Positions 8,924 through 18,219 of a DNA stretch of 64,000 bases are shown piece after piece. The stretch covers positions 124,001-188,000 of the forward strand of contig NZ_JABFDK010000006.1 of NCBI RefSeq assembly GCF_013403865.1, read 5' to 3'. Under the pieces are notes generated by a model, which worked only from the letters and a program-made list of their open reading frames with translations, was not told the origin of the DNA and made no database searches. The position numbers and the translations under genes are program-made. This stretch comes from Winogradskyella costae. GTDB lineage: Bacteria; Bacteroidota; Bacteroidia; Flavobacteriales; Flavobacteriaceae. Position 1 is the first letter of the stretch, and each line of letters opens with the position of its first letter.

Positions 8924-10609
8924 CTAAAATGGGGTTTCACAATTAAAACTAACCCAATCACCTTTCACAGGATGTTCAAAACCTAAAGTTTCTGCGTGAA
9001 GATGTAACCGATCTGAAACCGTACCATACAAATCATCACCAACAATAGGCATATTCAACCCTTTGTGATGTGCCGCATGCACTCTTAACTGATGTGTTCT
9101 ACCCGAAATTGGATAAAAATGGATTCTAGTTTTGTTATCTTTAACCTCAACTACTTCATATTTAGTAGTCGCTTTTTTACCGTGCTCATAGCAAACTAAC
9201 TGCCTAGGTCTATTATTTAAATCTACTCTAAGCGGTAAATCTACGGTTCCTTTTTTTGTTTTTAAAGTGCCGTCTAAAATCGCAACATAGCGCTTTTTTA
9301 CGGTACGATTAATAAATTGTTTTTGAAGCTTTTTATGCGTTCTTTCATTTTTTGCAACCAATAGCAAGCCTGAAGTAGACATATCTAAGCGATGCAACAA
9401 TAAAGGGCCTGTTGCCTCTGGCAAATACCTTTGCATTCTTGTTAAAACGGAATCTTTAATCGTTTTTCCTGGAACTGATAAAAACTCCTGCGGCTTATTA
9501 AGAACTAACAAAAAATCATCTTCGTAAATAATCTCTAGTTCGCCATCAAACTTGCCTGCTAATTCTATAGGGTTCGGCTCAACATCTAAACCTTGCATCA
9601 TATGTCCTAAAATCGGTTCGCATCGGCTGCGACAAGAAGGATAAAATTGCCCATGTTTCCTAACTTCTGCCGTGGGTGCAATTCCCCAATAAAATTCTGC
9701 CATAGCAATAGGCTTCATATTATGCGCATAAGCGTATTGAAACAATTTGGGAGCAGCGCATTCGCCTGCTGCTGCCGGTGGTTTTCCTAAGTCTGTGTCT
9801 TTAAAAATGGTGATTAAATCTTTTATTTCACCTTTGGCATTTAAGAATTTATACTGCTCGTGGATTTTCTTTTGTAAGCGAGCTGATAGTCTTTTTCGTT
9901 CTAACTTTAATGATTCAATAGGTTGAATTAATTTGGCTAAGTTTTGTTCTGCTTTTAGTACAACTGCCTCTAAGTCTAATTTTAAGTATTTTAAATTAAT
10001 ATTATTCTGAATGCTTTCTTGCTTCAAATTTTCAAAAAACAATTCTTTTTCTTCACTTGAGAGTCTACCCTCTGCTTCTACTCTACGTTGTTTTCTTAAT
10101 TGCTTCTCAGCTTTTGCATTCCTTTTAAAATCTTCGAGATTTTGGATGGTTTCAAGTTTTGTCTGTTTTAAGTTTAATTTGGCTTTCTCTAAATCAGGAT
10201 TTCGCTCTAAACTTTCAATTTTAGCTGTTAAACTGTTTACATAAGTTTCATTTTTTTTGTAAAAACCGTCTGTATCTAAAGTATCATAAATTGGTGGTAC
10301 AAATCCTTCAATATGGTTACTTTCTGCTAATTTTCCTGAAAAAGCAGTAATATAACCGAGTTGCCCTTGTTCAGTTTCAACAATCATAATACCAAACATC
10401 TTACCGATTCTTAAACCTTTCTTGTGGTCGTCTAGTCCAAAATTGTGTTCAAAATCTGTTTGAAAATTTAAATACGACTTAACCTCATCTGCCGCTGCAA
10501 TACAAAGCGAATGGGGAGTGTAATAAAACGGAAAGGTGAATTGGTTAGGAAGTGCTTCCAAAAGATGAGATTCTATAGTATGAAAATATCCGTTTTCTAT
10601 ACGAAACAT
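8924..10609 (-). CDS. RluA-family pseudouridine synthase with long N-terminal region
   Basis: A 561-residue protein. The C-terminal 220 residues are a RluA/RluD-type catalytic domain, with the active-site Asp in LLLHRLDMSTSGLLLVAK, plus SGRTHQLRVHAAHHKGL and GDDLYG. The first 340 residues hold a predicted coiled coil (KIESLERNPDLEKAKLNLKQ onward, highly charged) and the conserved block PPAAAGECAAPKLFQYA, a trait of one RluA subfamily. It should convert uridine to pseudouridine in rRNA or tRNA. I start it at ATG 10609 (MFRIENGYFHTIES): the 38 in-frame residues before it look non-coding and carry many rare Cys/Ser/Ile runs. Confidence 0.9.
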   Translation of the reverse strand: MFRIENGYFHTIESHLLEALPNQFTFPFYYTPHSLCIAAADEVKSYLNFQTDFEHNFGLDDHKKGLRIGKMFGIMIVETEQGQLGYITAFSGKLAESNHIEGFVPPIYDTLDTDGFYKKNETYVNSLTAKIESLERNPDLEKAKLNLKQTKLETIQNLEDFKRNAKAEKQLRKQRRVEAEGRLSSEEKELFFENLKQESIQNNINLKYLKLDLEAVVLKAEQNLAKLIQPIESLKLERKRLSARLQKKIHEQYKFLNAKGEIKDLITIFKDTDLGKPPAAAGECAAPKLFQYAYAHNMKPIAMAEFYWGIAPTAEVRKHGQFYPSCRSRCEPILGHMMQGLDVEPNPIELAGKFDGELEIIYEDDFLLVLNKPQEFLSVPGKTIKDSVLTRMQRYLPEATGPLLLHRLDMSTSGLLLVAKNERTHKKLQKQFINRTVKKRYVAILDGTLKTKKGTVDLPLRVDLNNRPRQLVCYEHGKKATTKYEVVEVKDNKTRIHFYPISGRTHQLRVHAAHHKGLNMPIVGDDLYGTVSDRLHLHAETLGFEHPVKGDWVSFNCETPF

Positions 10610-10834
10610 GAGCCTTTTATTGATTTGTAAAGGAACAAAAATCTTTATCGTTAATCCGTAAGATTCTAATTTTTTTTGGATTTGAATAGAGATGCAGCTG
10701 CATTGCAAAGCCTGTCGACTCATTAGTTTATCTTAAAAGCTTTCGAGATAAAAATCATTCTAAGTATCAAAAGTTTTTTTACTTTGGCATCATAATTGGA
10801 ATTACAGATTTATAACCACAAAAAACACAAGATT

Positions 10835-12019
10835 ATGAAAAAATTTTTACTCTTATCAGTCCTTGTTACGGTACTCGTATCTTGTAGTGCCAAAAAACAA
10901 ATTGAAAGCGCCATTAGCCAGGGAAATTATGACCACGCTATTTCTGAAGCTTTAGAAAAATTAGAAAATAATAAAGATAAAAATCGAAAGCAAGATTATA
11001 TTATAATGCTAGAGGATGCTTATAATAAAGTTTTAGACGAGAATCTACAAACGATAAAACATCTTAAAAAAGATGGCAATCCTGAGCAGTATAAAATTAT
11101 TTACAATATGTATTCGGATTTAGAAGCAAGGCAAGTTGCTATAAAACGCGTGATGCCTTTGCAAATAAATGGAAAAACGTTGCACCTAAAATTTAACGAT
11201 TACAGCTCTGAACTGGTTGATTATAGATACAAAACTTCTGATTATTTAATTAATCAAGGTATCGCACTTTTAGATTCTAACGACAAATATAACGCCAGAG
11301 AAGCACATGACATTTTTAGTTATATTGAACGTATTAATCCGAATTTTGAAGAAAACAGAAGTTTAATTACAGAAGCACATCAAAAAGGAATGGATTACGT
11401 ACATGTGTCTATTAAAAACCATACAGAACAAATAATTCCGCAACGTTTAGAATCAGAATTATTAGATTTTAACACCTATGGATTAAATCAATTCTGGACA
11501 ACTTACCATGCTAATACAGATAAAGCTATTAATTACGATTTTGCGATGCAATTACAATTAAAGCAAATAAATATTTCGCCAGAACGCATTAATGAACGTT
11601 TAGTAACTAGAGAACAAAATGTTGTAGATGGTTGGGAATACCTATTAGATAGAGCAGGAAATGTAAGGAAAGATAGCCTTGGTAATGATATAAAGATTGA
11701 CAAAATCATCAATGTAAAGGCACGCCTTATTGAAGTTGTACAAACTAAATCAGCTCAGCTTATTGCAGATGTCGTTTATACAGACCTAAAACACAATCAG
11801 ACTATTGATACATTTACAATAGATAGTGGTTATATTTTCGAAAATATATTTGGAACCTTTAAAGGAGATGAGCGTGCTTTAAATAATAGTGACAGAAACC
11901 TTATGAGACAAAGACAAATTCTGTTTCCAACCGATGAGCAGATGGTATTTGATACTGGTGAAGATCTTAAATTAAAACTAAAGGATATCATTAACTCCTA
12001 TAGTATAAGAGGCAGCTAA
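10835..12019 (+). CDS. Conserved lipoprotein of unknown function
   Basis: A 394-residue lipoprotein, signal MKKFLLLSVLVTVLVSC with lipid Cys at 17. I use ATG 10835 because the in-frame codons before it do not belong to a signal sequence. The N-terminal half is helical with TPR-like spacing (GNYDHAISEALEKLENN, KQDYIIMLEDAYNKVLDE), the rest mixed alpha/beta with a long lysine- and asparagine-rich tail. I recognise no catalytic motif. The type is frequent in Flavobacteriaceae and is probably periplasmic. A strong terminator follows directly, so it is a single-gene unit, divergent from the pseudouridine synthase gene. Confidence 0.8.
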   Translation: MKKFLLLSVLVTVLVSCSAKKQIESAISQGNYDHAISEALEKLENNKDKNRKQDYIIMLEDAYNKVLDENLQTIKHLKKDGNPEQYKIIYNMYSDLEARQVAIKRVMPLQINGKTLHLKFNDYSSELVDYRYKTSDYLINQGIALLDSNDKYNAREAHDIFSYIERINPNFEENRSLITEAHQKGMDYVHVSIKNHTEQIIPQRLESELLDFNTYGLNQFWTTYHANTDKAINYDFAMQLQLKQINISPERINERLVTREQNVVDGWEYLLDRAGNVRKDSLGNDIKIDKIINVKARLIEVVQTKSAQLIADVVYTDLKHNQTIDTFTIDSGYIFENIFGTFKGDERALNNSDRNLMRQRQILFPTDEQMVFDTGEDLKLKLKDIINSYSIRGS

Positions 12020-12042
12020 AATTGTTTCTATATTTATAAATT

Positions 12043-12090
12043 AAAACTCTCAGACTTTGCATATACATACTAAAGTCTGAGAGTTTTTTT
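12043..12090 (+). terminator. Intrinsic terminator
   Basis: AAAACTCTCAGACTTT (12043-12058) is perfectly complementary to AAAGTCTGAGAGTTTT at 12072-12087, followed by further T. A 13-nt loop. Confidence 0.88.
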
Positions 12091-12503
12091 ATGTTGTACT
12101 TTTCAAAATCTCAGATACAATAAGGCCTTTAAATTTTCATTTCTAGCATCAAAAAAAATATAACTTACCAAAAGACAATAATCTTATTTATAAATGATTA
12201 TTGCAATCCAATGACGATATGGAAGCTGAAATAGGTTTAAAATTATATTTGAACACTCTTTTAGTCAAAAGCAACTTTAACATATAGCTAAAAATCAAAT
12301 AATTACATCTAAGACAGTTAATACAAAATCTTTTAACGAAACTAAAGAAGTCTTACCTATATTTTTGTTTTTGTATTTTATATTTATTAAAATACATTTT
12401 TTCTATGTTAACCAAAATCATCGGACTTATAAGATTAGCTACTAAGCCCTCATAATAAACACCACACCAGAACAATCTCTCTTGTATTATTAAAATAGAA
12501 TCC
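12091..12503. other. Intergenic stretch without recognisable gene
   Basis: 413 very AT-rich bases between the 10835 lipoprotein terminator and the end of ytxJ. I see no ORF beyond about 22 codons, no tRNA-like or 6S-like fold, and only a small inverted repeat (AATAATC ... GATTATT, around 12177-12207). It may hold a degraded gene or nothing. Confidence 0.5.
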
Positions 12504-12890
12504 TTATATCAATTGAGCAAAATCCATTTCATTAATAGCACCATGAGATTCATGTGCCACAACTACTCCATTCTTTATAACTAAAAGTTGAGGTGATTGG
12601 TGCATCACTTGAAACTTATACCCAACTTCATTAGAAACATCTCTAAAACTTAGTAAGTCTAAATAATATAAATCTACATTCATTTCCAGATCGTATGCAG
12701 ACACAAATTGATTCATAACCATTCTACTAATTCCGCAACGTGTAGAGTGCTTAAATATCAGTTGCGCTTTGGTTTTAGACTTTTCTAGAATAATATCTAA
12801 TTGATCAATCGTATTTAAAGGCAACCACGGTAATACCTTCTCTTCTTTCGGCTCTGACGAACCGCTAAATAGTTTATTGAATAATCCCAT
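12504..12890 (-). CDS. ytxJ: Bacillithiol-system redox protein YtxJ
   Basis: A 128-residue thioredoxin-fold protein of the YtxJ/DUF2847 family. The start at ATG 12890 gives MGLFNKLFSG; codons further up are not conserved in type. The redox site is KHSTRCGISRM (residues 47-57), a single-cysteine C-G-x-S motif as in monothiol bacilliredoxin-like proteins, and the cis-Pro loop is SPQLLVI. Family knowledge links it to de-bacillithiolation of protein thiols in organisms that make bacillithiol; the chemistry has not been shown for this protein. It is divergent from clpB over a 358-base region. Confidence 0.88.
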   Translation of the reverse strand: MGLFNKLFSGSSEPKEEKVLPWLPLNTIDQLDIILEKSKTKAQLIFKHSTRCGISRMVMNQFVSAYDLEMNVDLYYLDLLSFRDVSNEVGYKFQVMHQSPQLLVIKNGVVVAHESHGAINEMDFAQLI

Positions 12891-12959
12891 ACTATAAATG
12901 TCGTATATAAACTCGAAACTTACAAGTCTCATCACTATATAAAATTAAAATAATGTAAA

Positions 12960-12987
12960 GTGACGTTTTTTCATGCATTGTAGGTTT
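12960..12987 (-). promoter_or_regulatory. Candidate ECF-sigma-type promoter toward ytxJ
   Basis: On the minus strand, AAACC (12983-12987) is followed after 17 bases by CGTCAC (12960-12965). An AAC -35 core and a CGTC -10 core at this spacing are the classical hallmarks of extracytoplasmic-function sigma promoters. The distance to the ytxJ start is about 70 bases. Confidence 0.35.
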
Positions 12988-13049
12988 TATTCATAAATTG
13001 AACGTCTATTTTTTTTCTATAGTTAATGGTTTTATAAATTATTTAAAAT

Positions 13050-13074
13050 AACACCTAAACAGTCAAAACGTCAC
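13050..13074 (+). promoter_or_regulatory. Candidate ECF-sigma-type promoter toward clpB
   Basis: AAC at 13050-13052 and CGTCAC at 13069-13074, 16 bases between. The -10 part AAAACGTCAC is an exact inverted copy of the minus-strand one at 12960-12969, so the two -10 regions point away from each other. Confidence 0.35.
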
Positions 13075-13105
13075 GCTAAAAAATACAAAATCAGTCATTT
13101 TGTCA
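13062..13105 (+). repeat. Two GTCA-N4-GTCA direct repeats before clpB
   Basis: GTCAAAACGTCA (13062-13073) and GTCATTTTGTCA (13094-13105) are the same GTCA-4-GTCA pattern, 32 bases apart, 145-190 bases before the clpB ATG. They could be operator half-sites for a stress regulator, or, for the first one, part of the candidate promoter. Confidence 0.4.
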
Positions 13106-13248
13106 TTTTTTTCTTACATTTTAAGAATGGTAAGATAATTGACTAGTGATATACAAATACAACAATTTATTAAACAATTTGGCTTTGGGTACATTAATAA
13201 CGTATAACTCAAGCCTCTGTTTATCAAACTATATAAAAACTTTATACG

Positions 13249-15855
13249 ATGAATTTTAATAATTATACCATTAAATCGCAAGAAGCCATTCAGCAAGCGC
13301 AGCAGCTCGCTCAAGGTTTTGGTCATCAGCAGATAGAGAACGAGCACTTTTTTAAGGCACTCTTTACGGTCGATGAAAATGTATTGCCTTTCTTACTTAA
13401 AAAGTTAAATGTCAATATACCAATGCTCCAACAAATTTTAGATAAAGACCTTGAAAGTTTCCCTAAAGTTTCTGGCGGAGATATTATGCTATCTAGAGAA
13501 GCTAGCAAAACGTTAAACGAAGCGTCTATCATCGCTAAAAAGATGAATGACGACTACGTTTCAATTGAACATCTCATTTTAGCCATTTTTAAATCTAAGA
13601 GTAAAATTGCTCAGATTCTAAAAGATCAAGGTGTTACTGAAAAAGGTTTAAATACTGCTATTGAAGAATTACGACAAGGTGATCGTGTTACTTCTCAAAG
13701 TCAAGAAGAAACTTACAATTCGCTAAATAAATATGCTAAGAACTTAAATCAACTAGCCCAAGATGGAAAGTTAGATCCTGTGATTGGTAGAGATGAGGAA
13801 ATTAGAAGAATACTTCAAATTTTATCACGTAGAACCAAAAATAACCCAATTTTAGTTGGTGAACCAGGTACAGGAAAAACTGCTATCGCAGAAGGTTTAG
13901 CACACAGAATTATCGATGGAGATATTCCAGAAAATCTAAAAGACAAGCAGATTTTCGCTTTGGATATGGGCGCCCTAATTGCGGGTGCAAAATTTAAAGG
14001 GGAATTTGAAGAGCGTTTAAAAGCCGTGATCAAAGAAGTAACAGAAAGTAACGGAGATATCGTTCTGTTTATAGACGAAATACACACACTTGTTGGTGCT
14101 GGTGGTGGACAAGGCGCTATGGATGCAGCTAACATTTTAAAACCTGCTTTAGCTCGTGGAGAATTAAGAGCCATTGGCGCAACGACTTTAGATGAATATC
14201 AAAAATATTTTGAAAAAGACAAAGCTCTAGAACGTCGTTTTCAAATGGTAAAAGTTGATGAACCAGATACCGAAAGTGCTATTTCTATTCTTCGAGGTAT
14301 TAAAGAAAAATATGAAGCACATCATAAAGTTCAAATTAAAGACGAAGCTATCATTGGTGCTGTAGAATTATCGCAACGCTACATAACCAATCGTTTTCTT
14401 CCAGACAAAGCTATCGATTTAATGGATGAAGCTGCTTCCAAATTACGAATGGAAATCAACTCTAAACCCGAAGAGTTAGACGTTTTAGATCGTAAAATTA
14501 TGCAATTGGAAATTGAACATGAAGCTATAAAACGTGAAAAGGACGAAACCAAGTTAAAAAGCTTAAAATCTGATTTGGCAAATCTCAAAGAAGAACGAAA
14601 CGAGCTAAACGCGAAATGGATGTCCGAAAAAGAAGTCGTTGATAACGTTCAGAACATAAAGGAAGAGATTGAAAACTATAAACTTGAAGCTGAACGCGCA
14701 GAGCGCGATGGTGATTACGGAAAGGTTGCTGAAATTAGATACGGAAAAATTAAAGATGCGACCGAAAAGCTTGAAAAATTCCAAAAGGATTTGGCAAAAC
14801 AGCAAAGTACATCTTTAATAAAGGAGGAAGTGACTTATGAAGATATTGCAGATGTTGTCGCAAAATGGACAGGAATTCCGGTAACCAAAATGCTTCAAAG
14901 CGATCGTGAGAAATTACTAAAACTTGAAGATGAATTACACAAACGTGTCGTTGGGCAAGAAGAAGCAATTGAAGCGGTGAGTGATGCTGTTCGTCGCTCT
15001 AGAGCCGGGTTACAAAATCCTAATAAACCAGTAGGAACCTTTTTGTTTTTAGGAACAACAGGTGTTGGTAAAACTGAGTTGGCAAAAGCATTAGCTGAAT
15101 ATTTGTTTGATGATGAAAATGCTATGACGCGTATTGACATGAGTGAATACCAAGAACGTCATGCTGTTAGTCGATTGGTTGGTGCACCTCCGGGATATGT
15201 TGGTTACGATGAAGGAGGTCAATTAACGGAGGCTGTTCGAAGAAAGCCATACTCAGTTATATTATTAGATGAGATTGAAAAAGCACATCCAGATACTTTC
15301 AATATTTTATTACAAGTCTTAGATGAAGGCCGTTTAACTGACAACAAAGGTAGAATTGCAGATTTCAAAAACACTATAATTATTATGACTTCTAATATGG
15401 GAAGTCAAATTATACAAGAGCGATTTGAAGCCACTAAAGATATTCCTTCAGCAATTGAAGCCGCAAAAGTCGATGTTTTAGCAGTATTAAAACAAAGTGT
15501 AAGACCTGAATTTTTAAACCGAATTGATGATATTATAATGTTTACACCTTTATCGAAAGAGAACATTTTATCTATAGTAGGTTTACAACTTAAAGGCATT
15601 ACTAAAATGATAGCTAAACAAGGCATTACGTTTGATGCTACATCAGAAGCTGTTAATTCTTTAGCAGATAAAGGTTATAATCCAGAATATGGAGCAAGAC
15701 CCGTAAAGCGCGTCATTCAAAAAGAAGTTTTAAATCAGTTAAGTAAAGAAATATTATCTGGTAGAGTAAACACTGATAGTATTATTTTACTCGACGAGTT
15801 TGATGGTCAACTTGTTTTTAGAAATCAAGGTAAATTAACAGTAGAGCGTATTTAA
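13249..15855 (+). CDS. clpB: ATP-dependent chaperone ClpB
   Basis: An 868-residue Hsp100 disaggregase, full length for the family. Order: N domain (1-145, two Clp repeats), NBD1 with Walker A GEPGTGKT (204-211) and Walker [14 protein letters not shown], coiled-coil middle domain (about 400-535, [16 protein letters not shown]), NBD2 with Walker A GTTGVGKT (602-609) and [12 protein letters not shown], and the C-terminal D2 small domain. It works with DnaK to pull proteins out of aggregates in the cytoplasm. No dnaK or grpE is nearby. It has a long upstream region with repeats that may carry heat or envelope-stress control, and a strong terminator. Confidence 0.98.
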   Translation: MNFNNYTIKSQEAIQQAQQLAQGFGHQQIENEHFFKALFTVDENVLPFLLKKLNVNIPMLQQILDKDLESFPKVSGGDIMLSREASKTLNEASIIAKKMNDDYVSIEHLILAIFKSKSKIAQILKDQGVTEKGLNTAIEELRQGDRVTSQSQEETYNSLNKYAKNLNQLAQDGKLDPVIGRDEEIRRILQILSRRTKNNPILVGEPGTGKTAIAEGLAHRIIDGDIPENLKDKQIFALDMGALIAGAKFKGEFEERLKAVIKEVTESNGDIVLFIDEIHTLVGAGGGQGAMDAANILKPALARGELRAIGATTLDEYQKYFEKDKALERRFQMVKVDEPDTESAISILRGIKEKYEAHHKVQIKDEAIIGAVELSQRYITNRFLPDKAIDLMDEAASKLRMEINSKPEELDVLDRKIMQLEIEHEAIKREKDETKLKSLKSDLANLKEERNELNAKWMSEKEVVDNVQNIKEEIENYKLEAERAERDGDYGKVAEIRYGKIKDATEKLEKFQKDLAKQQSTSLIKEEVTYEDIADVVAKWTGIPVTKMLQSDREKLLKLEDELHKRVVGQEEAIEAVSDAVRRSRAGLQNPNKPVGTFLFLGTTGVGKTELAKALAEYLFDDENAMTRIDMSEYQERHAVSRLVGAPPGYVGYDEGGQLTEAVRRKPYSVILLDEIEKAHPDTFNILLQVLDEGRLTDNKGRIADFKNTIIIMTSNMGSQIIQERFEATKDIPSAIEAAKVDVLAVLKQSVRPEFLNRIDDIIMFTPLSKENILSIVGLQLKGITKMIAKQGITFDATSEAVNSLADKGYNPEYGARPVKRVIQKEVLNQLSKEILSGRVNTDSIILLDEFDGQLVFRNQGKLTVERI

Positions 15856-15907
15856 AACAGTGTAACATTATAGGTATTATTATAGCCTATATAATGATTG
15901 GTTGGTT

Positions 15908-15957
15908 AAGAGCAATACAAATTTCAAGCATTTGAAAGGAGTATTGCTCTTCTTTTT
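15908..15957 (+). terminator. Intrinsic terminator after clpB
   Basis: AAGAGCAATAC (15908-15918) pairs with GTATTGCTCTT (15941-15951), followed by CTTTTTT. The loop of 22 bases is long. Confidence 0.75.
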
Positions 15958-16237
15958 TACCTTTTTGAAACTAATAAAATAGCATCGTAAAAAAAATCCT
16001 ACCAAACTGAATTTATATGGTCCTAGTAATTAAATAGTTTACGAGTTATTAACAATTATTCGACGAACGACATAATAAATTATTTTTTTTAACACTCCTT
16101 TTAACGGATTAATGACTAGTTTTGTCGAGCTATTTAATTCCAACACTACTTAAAATTTTTAATTAATAACTAGTAATCCCTCTACGTTGTAGATAATTAC
16201 TATAGCGAATTTATTTTATAACCCTACTTATAATAAA
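15958..16237. other. Intergenic region before deoC
   Basis: 280 AT-rich bases with several TAATTAAT-like stretches (16018-16030, 16157-16170). I see no clear TAnnTTTG box, no ORF of note and no RNA fold. The deoC promoter must lie here. Confidence 0.5.
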
Positions 16238-16900
16238 ATGAAATTGAATAGATACATAGACCACACTTTATTAAGTGCCTCTGCTACAGAAGCAGACATT
16301 TTGAAACTTTGCGAAGAAGCTTTAAAATACAATTTTTACTCCGTTTGTGTCAATAGCTGTTATGTTCCAATAGCAAAACAAGCCTTAGGAAGATCTGAAG
16401 TTAAAATTTGTACCGTCGTTGGTTTTCCTTTAGGAGCGATGTCTACTGAAGCAAAAATATTTGAAGCCAAATCGGCTATCGAGCAAGGTGCAACAGAAAT
16501 CGATATGGTCATAAATATTGGCCGTCTTAAAAGCAAAAATTATCTTGCTGTTCTCAAGGATATTAGTAAAATTAAAACTGCTATTGGCAATACAACGCTT
16601 AAAGTAATTTTAGAAATTAGTGAACTCTCAAAAAATGAAATCGTAAAAGCTTGCGAAATTTGTATTGATGCTAAAGCTGATTTTGTAAAAACATCTACTG
16701 GTTTTTCAAAAAGCGGAGCAACATTAACAGCTGTTAAAATTATGCGAAAAACAGTTAGAGATAAACTTAAAATAAAAGCCTCTGGTGGCATTAGAGATGC
16801 GGAAACTGCTCAAAAATATGTAGACATTGGAGTTGACCGAATTGGAGCTTCATCTGGAGTTGCCATGATGAATAATCTAATGTCAAACGCAGCATACTAA
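16238..16900 (+). CDS. deoC: Deoxyribose-phosphate aldolase
   Basis: A 220-residue class I aldolase that splits 2-deoxyribose-5-phosphate into glyceraldehyde-3-phosphate and acetaldehyde, in nucleoside salvage. The Schiff-base lysine is K151 in DFVKTSTGF. The proton-relay residues are D89 in TEIDMVINIG and K180 in KIKASGG. CTVVGFPLGAMSTEAK is the family signature. Its length is usual. The gene is 27 bases before deoD, so the two nucleoside catabolism steps are encoded side by side. Confidence 0.96.
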   Translation: MKLNRYIDHTLLSASATEADILKLCEEALKYNFYSVCVNSCYVPIAKQALGRSEVKICTVVGFPLGAMSTEAKIFEAKSAIEQGATEIDMVINIGRLKSKNYLAVLKDISKIKTAIGNTTLKVILEISELSKNEIVKACEICIDAKADFVKTSTGFSKSGATLTAVKIMRKTVRDKLKIKASGGIRDAETAQKYVDIGVDRIGASSGVAMMNNLMSNAAY

Positions 16901-16927
16901 TTAAAACACTTTGCTTAACTTTGTAGC

Positions 16928-17626
16928 ATGAGTGTACATATCGGAGCCGAAAAAGGCGAAATTGCAGAAACTATATTACTACCTGGAGACCCATTAAGAG
17001 CAAAATGGATTGCCGAAACATTTTTCGACGATCCATTTTGCTTTAATGAAGTTAGAGGTATGTTGGGTTATACTGGTACCTACCAAGGCAAACGTGTTTC
17101 TACAATGGGAACTGGTATGGGAGTGCCAAGTATATCAATATATGCCAACGAACTTATAACAGAATATGGCGTAAAAAACCTTATTAGGGTTGGTAGCGCT
17201 GGTTCTTACCAAAAGGAGGTAAAAATAAGAGATGTCGTTATAGCAATGGCGGCCTCATCTAACTCTGGTGTTAATGAACTACGCTTTGGAGGTGCTAATT
17301 TTGCGCCCACTGCGAGTTTCGACTTATTTATAAAAGCTACCGAGGCCGCTCGTACTAAAAACATTCCGATTAAAGCAGGTAACGTCTTATCGTCAGATAT
17401 CTTTTATGAGGATGATAAAGAAGCCTTTAAAAAATGGTCTAAATTCGGTGTATTGTGCGTAGAAATGGAAGCTGCTGGGCTATATACCGTAGCGGCTAAA
17501 CATAATGTTAATGCCCTAGCTCTTTTAACTATATCAGACTCTTTAGTCACAGGCGAAAGCACTACTAGTAAAGAGCGCGAAACGACTTTTAAAAGTATGA
17601 TAGAAATTGCTCTAGAATTAGCCTAA
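16928..17626 (+). CDS. deoD: Purine-nucleoside phosphorylase, DeoD type
   Basis: A 232-residue hexameric-type enzyme that splits purine (deoxy)nucleosides with phosphate. Signatures: [10 protein letters not shown] (18-26) with phosphate ligand R24, [21 protein letters not shown]43 and VGSAGS; the catalytic Asp is D204 in LTISDSL, numbered as in E. coli DeoD. Together with deoC it turns purine deoxynucleosides into central metabolites. A TAACTTTG box at 16916-16923 ends only four bases before the ATG, which would give a leaderless transcript if used, but there is no TTG at the right distance. Confidence 0.96.
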   Translation: MSVHIGAEKGEIAETILLPGDPLRAKWIAETFFDDPFCFNEVRGMLGYTGTYQGKRVSTMGTGMGVPSISIYANELITEYGVKNLIRVGSAGSYQKEVKIRDVVIAMAASSNSGVNELRFGGANFAPTASFDLFIKATEAARTKNIPIKAGNVLSSDIFYEDDKEAFKKWSKFGVLCVEMEAAGLYTVAAKHNVNALALLTISDSLVTGESTTSKERETTFKSMIEIALELA

Positions 17627-17706
17627 AATGATCCTATACTTGTTCGCATTATTCATGTTTATAATAGAAGTAGTAAATTAGCCTTATTTAACTAATCTAA
17701 TTCATT

Positions 17707-18219
17707 ATGCAGAAATTAATTCTACTAGTACTTATCTCGCTACTTTTCTTTTCATCTTGTGCTGAAAAATCAGAACAAAAGGAAAACGTCGCTACGTATT
17801 ATTTAATTAGACATGCTGAAAAAGAACGCATTGACAAAACAAACAAGAATCCCAACCTTAATAATATAGGATTGGAACGTGCCAAGAATTGGAGAAACCA
17901 TTTTAAAGACGTAAAGTTTGATGCCATCTATTCTACAGATTACAACAGAACAAAACAAACAGCTTTACCTACTGCACAAGCAAATAACATAGACATACAA
18001 CTTTATAGTCCTTCAGATATAAAATTTGAAGCATTCATAGAAAAAACTAAAGGGCAGACCGTATTAGTTGTTGGTCATAGTAATACAACTCCAAAGTTCG
18101 TAAATGGTTTGTTAGGCAATGAAAAATATGAAGATATTGAAGACGACAACAATGCTAATCTTTATATCGTGACCCTATCAAAAACAGGTAAGACTTCAAA
18201 ATTATCAGTTGTTAACTAA
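17707..18219 (+). CDS. Histidine-phosphatase (SixA/PGAM-like) lipoprotein
   Basis: A 170-residue lipoprotein (MQKLILLVLISLLFFSSC, lipid Cys 18). The histidine phosphatase fold is shown by YYLIRHAEKE (RHAEK at 35-39, phospho-acceptor His 36), IYSTDYNRTKQTA, and the second catalytic His in LVVGHSNTTP. An envelope-located phosphatase of unknown substrate. Its last 15 bases overlap tail to tail with the end of the gene on the other strand. It is 80 bases after deoD but probably a separate unit. Confidence 0.88.
   Translation: MQKLILLVLISLLFFSSCAEKSEQKENVATYYLIRHAEKERIDKTNKNPNLNNIGLERAKNWRNHFKDVKFDAIYSTDYNRTKQTALPTAQANNIDIQLYSPSDIKFEAFIEKTKGQTVLVVGHSNTTPKFVNGLLGNEKYEDIEDDNNANLYIVTLSKTGKTSKLSVVN

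Noticed and set aside
8563-8961. 132-codon minus-strand ORF at the fahA 3' end
   Set aside because: It overlaps the FAH C-terminal domain and the terminator hairpin, and its translation is not protein-like.
10610-10723. N-terminal extension of 38 residues on the pseudouridine synthase
   Set aside because: The residues before MFRIENGYF do not look like a conserved or signal sequence, and the ATG at 10609 is a better start.
12219-12287. 22-codon ORF in the 12091-12503 gap (MEAEIGLKLYLNTLLVKSNFNI)
   Set aside because: No ribosome-binding context, no promoter and no signal-like composition; chance in AT-rich DNA.
13815-15626. Several antisense ORFs (60-119 codons) within clpB
   Set aside because: All are opposite the conserved ClpB motifs and lack start context or recognisable proteins.
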